64,000 bases of DNA from Carallia brachiata (lineage: Eukaryota; Streptophyta; Magnoliopsida; Malpighiales; Rhizophoraceae). The position numbers were made by a program, and so were the translations under genes. Of the stretch, positions 35,209 through 47,202 are shown piece after piece. Each line of letters begins with the position of its first letter. Position 1 is the first letter of the stretch. The DNA lies in contig JADCRB010000098.1 of the NCBI GenBank assembly GCA_021464245.1, forward strand, positions 434,001-498,000, written 5' to 3'. The notes below the pieces were generated by a model, which made no database searches, was not told the DNA's origin, and worked only from the letters and a program-made list of their open reading frames with translations.

Positions 35209-36612
35209 ATGGCGCAGCAACTGTTAGAAGCAGCAAGATTAGGTGATGTCGAGGCTTTGGAATCTATGCTTAGAGATGACCCACAGATCCTGGAAAGGGC
35301 TGCCCTTCTACTATCCTTCGCAGAGACCCCATTGCACATTGCTTCACTTGCTGGGAAGACCCATTTTGTGAGGAAGACTGTAAGTTTGAAGCCCAGCTTC
35401 GCAAAGGATCTGAACAAAGACGGTCTTAGCGCATTGCACATTGCTTCTGCGTTAGGACACATTGAGATCGTGCGTCTACTGTTGACACTCGGTCCAGATT
35501 TGTGTCTTCTCAAAGACACAAGTGGAAGAACGAGCCTCCATCATGCAGCCATCAGAGGTAGGACTGATGTCATAAAAGAGTTGCTTACCAAGTGCCCCCA
35601 GGCTCTGAAAGAAGTGACTGCTGAGGACGACACGGCTCTTCATTTGGCTGTGAAGAATCAGCAGTATGAAGCACTCAGGACCTTGGTTGAAAGGCTTGGC
35701 GATGACAGAGAGCTTATAAATGCTAAGAACAAAGATGGCTTTTCTATATTTCAGTTGGCCAAGGGCACAGGTCAATTGCAGGTAAGTGTTACAGAAAAAA
35801 ATTATAAAAAAAAAATTTGCAGTTTAGCCTTAATCAGCGTAATCCTATTTGAACGTCAAAGGTTAATTTGAGCCACCAAATCAACCTCTCTTCAAAAACA
35901 CAGGAGCCACCAAATCACACATTTGCATGCTCAAGCTCTTGATATATTTATATTAATAGTTAGTGATGTTATTTTTAGGCATCAATTATTTCACTAAAAC
36001 TGTCTAGTCGATTGTCTATCCCCTGCACACCTTAACATCAACATATATAATATCATGCATTTAAACAGCATCTGGTTGTCATGACAGGTACTAGATTTGT
36101 TGGACGGAACAGGCAGAGGACTGCAACCCAGAAGTACTCCACCACATGGTCGGCGGCGGGCATTTTATAAGGACCTATTTAGATATGACGACCAGTCTAT
36201 GCTAATCGTTGCCGTTCTCATTGCCACAGTGACTTTCCAATCATTCGTAACACCACCTCCCACCTTTTGGAAAGAAAACATGAAACTGGATTACAAGTGC
36301 GTGTTTCATGGTTCCAGCTCCAAGCCTAGTGCATTTCGAAACAATTGCCCGACCGCGATGTTCATTGTGTTCCTGTATTTCAACACAACTGGTTTCATGA
36401 GTTCTTGTCTCTTACTCGTTTTTTTAAAGACGGGAATCCCGGCTCGAATTCTATTCGCAGAATCGATTTTTTCACTCTCACTATGCTACGCGAGCCTTTT
36501 GGCGGCCCTATTGCCTGATTTCATTTCGTTTGTTTTAGCTTTGGTAGCAATTATCCTGCTTCCGCTTCCTGTTGTGTTATGTCTAAGGGTTAAGCGGCCC
36601 CCAGTTAGCTAG
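35209..36612 (+). CDS. Ankyrin-repeat transmembrane protein, type B, unit 2 (intact)
   Basis: Exons 35,209-35,781 and 36,088-36,612 join in phase 0 to a predicted 365-residue protein. Ankyrin repeats fall at about 38-66 (ETPLHIASLAG), 72-101 (LSALHIASALG), 106-134 (RTSLHHAAIRG), 140-168 (DTALHLAVKN) and a partial one at 175-191. A basic linker (HGRRRAF) leads to the PGG-type segment and TM1 at about 229-247 (IVAVLIATVTFQSF). Further hydrophobic spans lie at about 281-304, 312-333 and 336-357, and the tail is basic. The architecture matches the plant ACD6/BDA1-like ANK-TM family (PGG domain PF13962); an immune role is inferred from family. ATG 35,209 starts the conserved AQQLLEAA. A run of seven T in exon 2 keeps the frame that is lost at 7516. 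Confidence 0.9.
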
Positions 36613-36912
36613 ACTCAAGTGAAGACCCTTCCACTGCATAGTTGGTGTGTTGTGCCGTTTTTTGCCTTTTCCTTCTTGTCAATTGGTGTTGGTTGTAAGT
36701 TTCTTGTCTTTAATTATTCTCCTTGATAAATAAGATCGCATTTGCGTGTGATATTACCGTCGGATACTGGCAAGGTTTATTCTTATGAAACGATCAGCAA
36801 GCAGTTAAATATTTGTAAAAAACAAAAAAAAAAATTCTGGGTGCAAATGACCATGTTAAAGATATCTAATTTTACAAAAAATATTACAAAAATTTGTCAC
36901 CATTTTCTGTAA

Positions 36913-37147
36913 GGGTGATGTTATGTGGGCAGATTGTGTCCACACGCACTTAATTTGTGCAATTGTGAGTATTTTTTATATAATCATAACTAAAAAAAAT
37001 GAAATAAAAAAAACAGTAATAGTTTATTATAATATTTTATTATATTACTTTTTACTGTTATGGTTACACAAAAAATACCAACAGTTGCACAAATCAGACG
37101 TGTGTGAACGCAATATGCTTACCAATGTCTGCACACCAACTTTTTCG
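36913..37147. mobile_element. Mutator-type MITE downstream of A4
   Basis: A 235-bp counterpart of the 8019 element, with the same TTTCTGTAA 9-bp duplication (36,904-36,912 and 37,148-37,156). It begins GGGTGATG and ends CAACTTTTTCG. Small indels separate the two copies. Confidence 0.88.
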
Positions 37148-37156
37148 TTTCTGTAA

Positions 37157-38036
37157 ATTTACTTAATTATTAAATTTAGACTTAAGTATATATGAAATGG
37201 ATAATTTTCATTAAGTTTAAGATGAGGCAAGGGCACAATAAACCTATTAACTCCACTGAAAATGCACTCTGTGTAGAGTTTGTATAAAAAAAAAAAAAAT
37301 TTTAAAAGTAAAATTTATCTTCTTCTTTAATGTCTCTGGCTACATATACAGAGTAAGAAACGGGTAATGGAAGGGATGAAAACTAAAAGTTTTTTTTTTG
37401 GAAAAGTGGAGAAGGTGAGGGAGATGAAAATAATATATGTGAAAATATTTATTTTACCTTCTAAATAAAAAAAATATTATATTTAATACTAAAAATATTT
37501 GAATTGTAAATTATATATAAAATATTTGGATAAATTTATTATAATAAATTTATAATATTTCTGTAATTTTTTCCAAAAATTTAATAAATTTTTAAAAATA
37601 TTGAGATTTTTTTATTTTTAATATATAATAAAAATAATATAATTTTAATAAAAAAATTAATAACTTTCCTTCTAATTTTGAGAAGAATTCCTCTCTCAAA
37701 TACAATGTAAAAACTTAATGGGAAGTAAATAACTAATTTCCCTATCCAAGAAAAGAACGCAGGAAATCCCCGTCCCATATGGAAATCGCAGCCCAGCCAG
37801 AGCATACACATTTAGACCGACCTAGGTCAAATTTGTGGGCTCAACGTTGGGCTTCAGCCCAACTCCGTCACATCAATCTCGTTACATCTACGCTAGTGTT
37901 CTAGCGCGAAAGCTACAAACTCCAGCCGCTCGCCAATCCCAATCGCAGAAGGATTCCTCACGTGATGCGGAAATCCTAGGAGGAGATCCGTCAAAATCAA
38001 AGGAAAAAATGTTACGTTTTAAAAAAAAAAATTTAT
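37157..38036. other. AT-rich intergenic DNA and conserved GC-richer block
   Basis: No gene is supported. The segment 37,775-38,010 (gggcttcagcccaactccgtca) is shared with 8,880-9,120 and 32,445-32,700, so it has been carried with each ankyrin gene copy. Confidence 0.55.
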
Positions 38037-38199
38037 CTGAATTACTGTTCGAATATAACTAATCAAATTTAATGCGTAATCAATTAAATTGTTTGTGTAA
38101 CTAAATATAAGAAATAATTTTCCTTTTATAATTAGTTACACGTATAATTCGATCGATTACACATTAAATCTGTCTAGTTTTATTCAGACAGTAATTCAG
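38037..38199. mobile_element. Palindromic MITE, unit 2 copy
   Basis: Same foldback element as 9147-9309, with the CTGAATTACTGT / ACAGTAATTCAG ends. Confidence 0.7.
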
Positions 38200-38219
38200 A
38201 CTTTTTTTTTTTTTCTTTA

Positions 38220-39230
38220 ATGTAGATCAACGTCTCTCCTTCCTCAACGAGGAAATCGCTACGACTCACACAGGGTCGTCCTTCTTCCTCTATAGAAGGC
38301 CTGATGCTCCTTTGATGCTCCTTTGCCTTATCATCCACAATCTTTGAAAAGTGCCTCCCCTCGCTCATCTGCTTCCTACTTTTGACCGTTAGGCATGCCC
38401 GTTCTCCGTTTCTTTCCGTTCATTTATCTGCATAAACTCATCACTCTTTGCGTTTGGTTTTTTTGAACAAATGGCTCGCTCTCATTCTCTTGCGGCCTTT
38501 TTTTTTTTATATATATTTCTTTTCTTTTCTTTTCTTGATCAAAATTTTCAAATAAATCGCTATTCTTTATTGGTTCTTCACTGTACGTATTGCAATTATT
38601 TCTTCACTACTAAAAGTAAGTTTATATCCTGCTTGTATTTATCAAATAATCACTTGCTGCAGTGTATGGTCATAGTCGTCGTTATTTTCAATTGATTTAT
38701 GTCGTTGCTGCAAAATTTACGGATAATAGAAACTGCAAAAATCTGAATTGTGATCCTTTTCTTTTACATCAAGATTCAGATTCTGACGCAACAATTGTAC
38801 AAGTTAACTTTCTCGATCAATCTTGGATAGATGGCTGATGCAACTTTTGCCTACTCAATCGATTCTTATACCGGCACCACGCATGAAAGGAAAACTAAGG
38901 TACCTGCAGAATGGGTCGCAGTTCCAGTCTCACAAACTTAATCGCATCCTATCTCGTGGTTGAAGATGCCTAGCCTTTTTCTTTGGCAGTGTGGAGCACT
39001 CCCAATGTGAGACCTCTGGCGTCTCAGGCCAGGATTGGTCCGTCTTTTCAAAGATTAAAGTTTTCTTGTTACCAGAAAAAGTGTCTCTCTGGAAAGGAGC
39101 AGGGCATCGCACGATGAGTTGCTTTGCACTAGACTTGGTAAGAAATCAAGATTGGTCCTATGATTCGTGGTCTCTTTTGACTGGTGATATTACAGACTCC
39201 AGATTGGTAATTTACCGTTCTTGTCCATGT
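38220..39230 (+). other. Unidentified gene remnant, unit 2 copy
   Basis: Counterpart of 9,330-10,330: TATAGAAGG leader, MARSHSLAA start at about 38,471, MADATFAYS start at about 38,831, and the exon-like piece at about 38,990-39,137. One base is missing at about 38,923 relative to unit 1 (gcagttccag against gcagtttccag), which changes the frame after WVAV. That argues against coding constraint. Product not recognised. Confidence 0.4.
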
Positions 39231-40228
39231 TGTTTGTGTGTTTCCGTATTTTTTTACTCTGATACTTTGATTCTTAACTCATTACTGCATCTTTCTTTCC
39301 TTTTTTCTTTTCTTTTCTTTTTTTTTTTTTGAAGTGCTTTGACCAACAGTTCACGTTTATCCTAACTCTAATCAGAACTAGGACCTTAATTTTGTGGGGT
39401 TTTTTTTTTTTTCATGAAATTCTTCAATTCTGTTAATTGAACTTGTTTTGGGTCAGTTTTGAATTAAATATTAACCAATGTCTTTCATGACGTTTCCTTG
39501 TCGAACATGCTTTCCATGCTCAACCGTTTTACTGCAGCATGGCGGGTGTCAAATATTAAAATTCCAGAGAAATGTTGACTTATGAGGACTCTTTTGTGAT
39601 TGGGTTTCTACTTTGAGTTGTCTCCTTGTGGAGGAATCTTGACTTCCACTAAAAATTTTTTTACCGGAATTTTTGTGCTCGAAGTTTGGTCAAAGTTGCA
39701 GTTAGCAACATACAATTATAACAGAAATATGGAGGAAGCAAATTTTGTTGCCACCATATTGCTATAAGTCATCTTCTAACAGACATGGACTTGAAGCCAT
39801 GTACACCGACATTCTCCCTTCTGATGTTCTCACAGTGGTCAGTCTTTGTTTCTGCTTGAGGTAACTTTTCCATTAATTTTTTATTGCATATGTGTAGACC
39901 TTTCACATCCAAGATTTTATGAATACTCTATATACATATATATTGGTTGTGGTTTGATTATGTTCTAGATTGATTGTTATGCGTGTTTTTGGAGGATAAT
40001 AAACTCTGCTAATATTTATATTTGAGCTTTGTGATGCACTGGAAGTGATTGGCAGACACTTTTAGCTGTGTAATATGGTAGAATGTGCTAATGCTGCTGA
40101 TGTAGGACTAAGGAGTAGTAGGAGCCTGAGCATCGTTGCCAGCAATACTGGTTAAGCACCATATACTGTTCCAAATTGATAGGGGGGCTGCTTTCTATTT
40201 GACACATGTGAGCTTGTCCTTGGACTAT
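39231..40228. other. Intron-like or intergenic DNA
   Basis: Counterpart of 10,331-11,331; no gene seen. Confidence 0.5.
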
Positions 40229-42877
40229 ACCACCAAAACTACGTCTCCAGCAACGCCTGCAACAGCATCCACTACTTTAGAGACTAGTCCCACCTCAAAC
40301 CCCGTTCCTTCCAAAAAGGTGCCTCTTTTTCCTTCATTCTTATTCACCCTTTTCTTTAATTTGCTTATAATTAAGAATGAACATTGTGCGGGTGAAATTC
40401 AGTGTTTGTTTTGGTATGCAAGAATCCAAGATTTCTGTTTTAAGCTAAAATCCTTGTCAATTTGTCTCTTCGTTGAACTGCTTGATGATAATTCTACAAG
40501 AAGAAAAAAAAGTTGAATGTAATTGAAAATTTTGACTTTATCCGCAATGCTCTCGTTTCTGAAAATTTTTGGCAGCTTCATTTATCTAAAATAATTAGAT
40601 AATTACGAATCTCTCTGGAAGTTTGGACTATTTGCAATTGGAACTTTTCAGCATTCAGCCTTTGAGTTTTGAGCAGGTTTGACCATGTTGTTTGTATGGA
40701 TGGGTAGGTGCTGGTTTTAATTGGGTTTGGTACATAGGAAATGGAAGCTGTCATTATGGTTGATGTTCTGCACCGGGCTGGTGCAGAGGGACTTTTGCTT
40801 CCGTGGAGCCTTAGCTAGAGATTGTGGCTGCAGGTGACACTAGGCTGGTTGCTGATATCTCAATCTCTACCTGTTCAAATGAAAGTTTTGATCTTGTGGC
40901 ATTACCCTTATTAAAGTTAGCTTAACTGAGAATTCTCAATTTGTTGGTATTATCAACGGTAGTGCCTTACGAATGGCGTAGAGGGATAACCACCCAGTAG
41001 GTAGGGTAGGTATTTTAAGTACAGAGTGATGAAATGTGCCATTTGTTACCAGAAAAAATTAAATTACACAGAGTATTATTATTAAGGAAGGGTGCTTTTC
41101 TTATCTAAAGACTAACAATGGGTGACTGGTCCTAGGGGGGAATGCCAGGCTCTGCAAGATTGAGAGACTCTGAGGTTCTCCAGAAAATCATAACCAAACA
41201 AGCTGAGGACAAGAGATTACTCAGAGCTATATGTGCTGCTCCAGCAGTCAGGCTTCTTTCATGGGGCCTCCTGAGAAAATGGAGGTGGCTTGTTGAGTTT
41301 TATGAAATGTTGGTTAATATTCATGAATGTGATTTGGTTTTCTAATTGTTCTTTAGCATGTGATGAAAGATGACATGTCACCCTGCATTCACGGACAAAC
41401 TTCCAACCTTCTCTGTTAAATCAAGTATTCAAGTTTCTGGAGAAGTTACAACAAGCTGGGGGCCTGGAACTTCTTTTGAGTTTGTTGTATGTTTAGTGGA
41501 ACAGCTTTTTGGGGAATCTGTTGCCAGGGAGGTGGGAGAACTATTGGTAAGGTCAATTATGATAAAACTATGCCGGATGCTTTCTGCCTAATTGTCTAGT
41601 TTCTTCATCTAATATTTTTTTTATATCTTGTACTAGCTGATGCGTAGCACTGACGATGCCCATAGGAAAGAGGAATTCAACACAGTTGAATGGTCAATTG
41701 ACCACATTCCTAGTGCATGTTACTTCTATCTTATTTCTTACTTTTCATAACCATTTTAGCTTGGTGATATCCCTTAGGTCAGTTTTGGTAATTTCTTTGT
41801 CAATAAAATTCTTGGTTTGGACATGTGGGCCTTGTGAGTTAATCTCAACAATTACAGAATATCTCACTGATGCTCTTTCTGTTGATGATGTGCTTTTCGA
41901 TGTATTTTGCCGTGTCGTCCAGTACAGTCATTTAGATTCATGGAGAAGTATTTCTTGCACTCCCCATTTGTTCTCCCGTGACCTACAATTTGCTTTGGTG
42001 ATATTGCTTATCTTGCTTCATTTGGTTTATATTTGAACTTTAACTTTGTCTGGTCATTCCTATGTTGCACACGTTCTTGTTCCAGTTGCAAATGGGTCCG
42101 AAAAGATTGAAATAGTAACAATTGTGGATGTTTTGCCGCGAGCAAAGGTGGATGTGGAAGTTACTTGCAGATGCCATCATTATTCCGGTGAGGCAAACTT
42201 ATCTTTAATAGTCTCACCATTTAGAAAGCATCTATTATTTTTTTTTTTGGATTCCTGCTTCAACAGAAGTGTGCCATCAATCCAGTGAAATTTTGTGTGG
42301 CCTGAGTGAAATAACGTCATGTGGCCTTTATAGACATTGGTTTGCTGAACTTGATCTTTATGTTAAGTTTGTATGTTCTGTCATTCCTTGGTGGAGTTTA
42401 ATGCGATTATTATGGGATATGCTTAGCTTTCTTAAGCTATCTAGAAAATCTCTCCTTGGTACCAATTTTTACTGTCCATTAGATATCCTTAGCAGTTTGG
42501 ATTTGTTCTGAACATTGAGGGAGGAATGGGGCAGAAAGGCTACAAAAATCTGGAGTTTTGAAAAAACTGCTCCTGGAGCAAAATAAATCTGGAAGAATAT
42601 GTGGAGCAGTTTGCTCTTCCCCTGGGGTTCTCCATAGACAGGGTTTACTAAGGTATTGTTAAACTAATAGAAATCTTCTGCCTCTAAGTGGTCATATTCT
42701 AAATCTTTATCCTCTCATGCCAATTGGGATAAGTAAGCCACTGGACATCCTTCCATTCTGAGCAAACTCACAAGTGAAGTGGTTAGTGATGCGGATTTTG
42801 CAGTCGCTGTCGTGAGCAAACTCACAAGAGCAAGAAGTGTGGCAGAAGGCCTCGTTTTTGAATATCCCAGAAATTAG
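40229..42877 (+). pseudogene. DJ1C-like pseudogene, copy a, unit 2
   Basis: The most complete exon set: exon 1 end (40,229-40,318), exon 2 (40,708-40,907, with the 1-nt loss shared with unit 1 and its donor deleted), exon 3 (41,136-41,284, [17 protein letters not shown]...RAICAAPAV), exon 4 (41,370-41,546, open), exon 5 (41,637-41,713, donor GT changed to GC), exon 6 (42,073-42,187, acceptor CAG changed to CAC and an 83- to 90-nt internal deletion) and C-terminal exon (about 42,785-42,877, FAVAVVSKL...SVAEGLVFEYPRN then TAG). This C-terminus is the best-preserved one in the window and matches the plant DJ1C family end. The plastid transit segment of exon 1 is missing. The cysteine in ICAAP matches the DJ-1 nucleophile site. 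Not functional as it stands. Confidence 0.83.
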
Positions 42878-43907
42878 ATTTGTCAACACATGAATGGAAG
42901 GTAAGTTTGTATGTTGTCTACAAAAAATATAGTCAGTTCTCCCACGTTGAATCTTCTTTCCAAGGTGCTCGGCTGATAGGTGTTCATGAGAGCCAAATTT
43001 GCCCGCATTTTCTATCATGAGGCCGAAGAGCATGCAAGTGAAACCTTTTAGTTTTGGTGCAATATTTGTTCTTGTTCATAAAAATTTTGGCTGCTTCCTT
43101 TGGTCTAAATTTTAAAAATAGTTACGGATTACCTAAAGTTGGCGTCTCTTTCACGCCTGACCCAGCTATCGAAGTTCTCGGTAGTTGCGTGGAGGCTCAA
43201 TATGAAGTTTGTATGTAGTTGCACCTGCAACTGAAAGTCCATTGGCAAACTTCGACCAATGAATTCACGATCTTAAATTTTTGTCATTCTGGCATACCTT
43301 TTTTTTTGTCAAAGTCTTTCCTGCATACTATCCTTTTCTATTGGAAATTGGAACAACGATTTCCAGGTGTCTAACAACAATTTGCGTTACCCTTGTCTCA
43401 TGCAACAATTTACTTATCTTTGTTTGGTATGTTCTGTCAGTCCTCGGTGGAGTTTAATGCGATTATTACAGGATATTCTGTTAATGTAAAAATTTTGTAA
43501 TTTAAAATTTAAAATTAAAAACAATAAATTACAGACTGTTTCAAGTCATGTGTCAAATATTACTTTTTAAGATAATATTTGTGCTCCAATTCTGCACTAA
43601 AGCTTATGCGAATTTTTTCTCAGGATAAAATGAAACTCTTAATTATACTTGTATAGTGATAAAATCAAAATAAGAAAAGAGAATATGCATATAATATTAT
43701 TGATACTATTTATAATCTGTAACAAAATATAAAGAGTATGAGTTTTTACAAGGGAATTTATTTATGGGACATAACTATTTAAATAGAAAATAACTGTCAA
43801 AATAATTAATTAACAAAAAAAATTATAAAAAATATTTAATTATTACATAAAATTAATTAATTAAAATAAATAATTAATTACGTAATAAACTATGAGCTGA
43901 AGAGAAC
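42878..43907. other. 3' flank of DJ1C copy a, then AT-rich DNA
   Basis: 42,890-43,030 is alignable with 23,815-23,950 and 61,535-61,680 and is probably the old 3' UTR of the DJ1C gene. A fragment at 43,436-43,485 repeats 'tatgttctgtcagtcct.ggtggagtttaatgcgatt', also seen at 23,623, 42,369 and 61,339. 43,490-43,900 is AT-rich without a gene. Confidence 0.55.
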
Positions 43908-44690
43908 ATGGAGACGGAGTTGCCAGAGGATGCTCGTCGGCGCGTACGAGAGGGAGCGCTTGAGATTCTCGTTCCGCTCTGTAATCTCGAGGCCTGAACT
44001 CCATTGGAGGAGTGTTCTGTGAGAAAGAGAGAAAAACCTACGGAAATTTCGACCTTTTTGCCACTTGCCTCCATGGCCTCTCCTCCTCCACAGCACAAAA
44101 CATCTGCTCCCAAGAAGCGCTTTTCAAAACCCACCACCAAAACTACATCTCCAGCAACCCCCACAACAGCATCACCTACTTTAGAGATGAGTCCCAACCC
44201 AGACCCCGTTCCTTCCAAAAAGGTGCCTCTTTTTCCTTCATTCTTAATCAGCCTTTTCTTTAATTTGCTTATACTTAAGAAATGAACGTCTTACTGGTGA
44301 AATTCAGTGTATTTTTTAGCACTGTTATATTTTCAAAAGAAAATATATTTAAAATAAAGTTTGGATGTAATTGATAAAATTTAATGTAAAATTGATTGGA
44401 TTATAACTGTAACTAAATATAAGAAAAAAAAATTTTATATTTAATTACACTTATAATTTAGTCAGTTGCACATTAAATTCGATTAGTTGTATTTAGACAG
44501 CGTTTTAGACACTTCTTCTTCTAAACTCTTTTTTTTTTTTTTTTTTTTTTTTTGCAAGAAGGCAAGGACCCAAGATTTCTGTTTAAGCTAAAATCTTTGT
44601 CGATTTGTCTCTTCGTTGAACTGCTTGATGATGATTCTATTAGAAGGAAATAGTTGAATGTATTTGAAAATTATGACTTTATTAGGGTTT
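43908..44690 (+). pseudogene. DJ1C-like pseudogene, copy b (exon 1 and part of intron 1 only)
   Basis: Exon 1 (ATG 44,073 to 44,222) encodes MASPPPQHKTSAPKKR...SPTLEMSP...VPSKK with a good donor. The plastid transit part present in copy c is replaced upstream by unrelated sequence carrying a separate short frame from ATG 43,908 (METELPEDARRR...CNLEA, stop near 43,997). Intron 1 carries a MITE copy (about 44,340-44,520) and a long T run (44,529-44,554). Homology to intron 1 stops at about 44,690, so exons 2 onward are absent. A fragment, not a gene. Confidence 0.7.
44340..44520. mobile_element. Diverged palindromic MITE in intron 1 of DJ1C copy b
   Basis: Shares with the 9147 and 38037 elements the inverted phrases 'aatttaatg' / 'cattaaatt' and the centre 'gtaactaaatataagaaa', but the termini are degraded. 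No coding capacity. Confidence 0.55.
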
Positions 44691-46959
44691 GTTTGGTAAA
44701 TTTCTATTGGAAAAGACAAAGAAATTACTTTTTCCTCATTTTATTTTTTTTTATTTTTTAATTATCTAAATAATTAATTTTTATATTTTTTTTCTCATAA
44801 ATTATTATTTATTTTCTTTCTCATAATTTTTTAATCATTACTTTTTATCAATTATAATAATAATATTATTATTTATTTATTTTCTTCTATATACTTTTTA
44901 TTCAATTTTTTATCATTTAATCATGACATGAGCCCCATGCTCTCTTTTTTGAAAGGCAAGCAATTTTAGAGTCACATTGTCTGGCCTCAGAATGTGGCCA
45001 TACTTTAATTATTAATTTATTATAATTATATTTATAAAATATAAAAATAAAAATAAAAATTTAAAATTAAATAAATATTATTTTAAAATTTAAAAATATA
45101 GATATAATACAAAATATATATAAAGTTATCAATATAATTATATTTTATTAATAATACGTAATATTTCCTTCCTTACGTACACAGTGAGACTCACGACTTT
45201 TTTTCTTTTATAAATTTCTTCTGATCTTTGATCAGAATTCAGAGCCAGCTCTCGGCTTCCTCCTCCTCACCTTTCTCTCTCTCTCTCTCTCTATCTCTCT
45301 CGCTCGCTCGCTCTCATTTTACGGTAATTCCACCGATTTATTGAGGCTTCCACCCAATCTTGAGTGGGGGACATAAACCCCATTTTTCTACGTTTAACCC
45401 TTTGATTGCTGATTAAAAAGAATACCAGACATTCATCGTATCATATTGCAGGGGCAAATCACATATGTGCACTGAGCTGCTACCCATTTTGTGCCAAAAA
45501 ATCACCATGAATTTGCTTTTAGACTGTGGTTTGGCACTCAATAATGTAATAATGAGTAACGCTCAAGAAGATTTATATTTATTATTGAACAGAAAATACA
45601 CTCAGTAGTCTTCAAGCATGATCACAATCAAAGATTATCACCATAAATATATATAGAGTATTATTATACTTTCAGAAATTTTTGGTCGATTTTTTGCCTA
45701 AATTACAACGAGTTTTTTACTTTTTGTGATGATAGTTTTATTTTTTACAACAAAAAAAGAAGATAAACTTTTTTGTTAAAAAAGATAAAACAGTTGTCGC
45801 AGAAAGTAAAAAGCTCATTGTAATTGGAACAAAAAAAATTGGACAACAATTTCTGGTGCTCTATTTTATTGATATATATAATCACCGATAATTGTATCAA
45901 TATCATGATGCTTGTATTATCACCCAAAATGGTAACTTGGTGTTGATTCGATACACTTTTTCTTGCATTAATTTGAGTTTGAGTTTTTTTATTATTGCCC
46001 ACCTCTGATTAAATAGGAATTTATGCTGCGATACGGTATTAAATTTTAGATTCGTCAATATTAAAATTGGGGTACGATGAAAACTCATTCGGCCAAACAT
46101 TGTACAGATGATGAGTCTTTCTTATGAGAATGTTAAACGATGATGTCAACATCCAAAAACTGTTCTTAATTCGTAGGTATTATGATGAACATATCTATAC
46201 ACACTTTTTTTTTAGATTGAAAAAAAATCATATACTAATACGGATCTAGAAATTTTTATTGGGGCCAAATTTTTTTTTATACATGGGGGCAAAAGTTACA
46301 TAAACATATAAAACAATAGCAAAAGAAAGTAGATATATAATTTAGGATGAAAAAATTCTAATTTGAGGAGAAATAATAAATTAAAATTAAGATAAATTAT
46401 ACTTAAATACACCCAAATTTTTATTTGGGGATGAACAATTGCAACGTATCTGCGCTGCACACTGCACTTATTTTATGTTGAAAATAATAATAATAATAAT
46501 AACTGCTACTTGGAAACGGCCACCATATTCCCAATCCTCATCGGATTTGGATTTTGGGCCAGTGTAATGCCGTTAAATGACCTTAAGTCACAAGATAACT
46601 AGCGTTACTTGGAAGCAAAACTATAGAACAGGCCTCCTCCTGTAAGCCAACCCAACAATTAATTCAAAAGTTGCCTCTTTACTTAAAAAAAAATGGGCTC
46701 AGATCTGCTAATCCAATCCAATTCACTGTACAGCCGGATGGCATCTGCCCAAACCCAAGCTAGGCCTCTTGGCTTTTCAAATTAATTTGTAATTTCTCAT
46801 CCAACTGCCGAGGTAAATTTCTAAACGACGCCTGCCGTTTAGTGGGTAGTTTAAGAGTTGCGGAAGCCGAATCCAATGTCCGGATAAGGCAAAAAGTTCA
46901 CACAAAAAAAAGGCTCAGCGGTTGGCAGACAAAAGTGATTGATACATTGTTCATCAACA
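44691..46959. other. Region between DJ1C copies b and c
   Basis: 44,691-45,170 is AT-rich; 45,000-45,160 resembles the AT-rich block upstream of the type-B ankyrin genes (5,985-6,180). At 45,272-45,313 a CT/GCTC repeat follows ttataaattt and may be an old leader. 45,400-46,800 shows no gene. 46,500-46,959 would be the copy-c promoter region; no clear TATA is seen close to the start. Confidence 0.5.
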
Positions 46960-47202
46960 ATGGAGTCTTTGTACTGTCTTCTCTCACCGGCTTCTCCTCA
47001 CATGATAAAGTCTACTTCTTTCAAGGTCTCTTCCTCTGCAGCAACCAGAATTTCCCTTTTGTCACGCTCCTCCGTGGCCTCTCCTCCTCCTCCTCCCCTT
47101 CCTCCTCCACAGCACAAAACATCCGCTCCCAAGAAGCGCTCTTCAAAACCCACCACCAAAACTACATCTCCAGCAACCCCTACAACAGCATCAATTAGTT
47201 TA

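Noticed and set aside
44004..44072. Upstream extension of DJ1C copy b exon 1
   Set aside because: There is no ATG there (the frame would have to begin at TTG), and the residues do not match the transit region of copy c.
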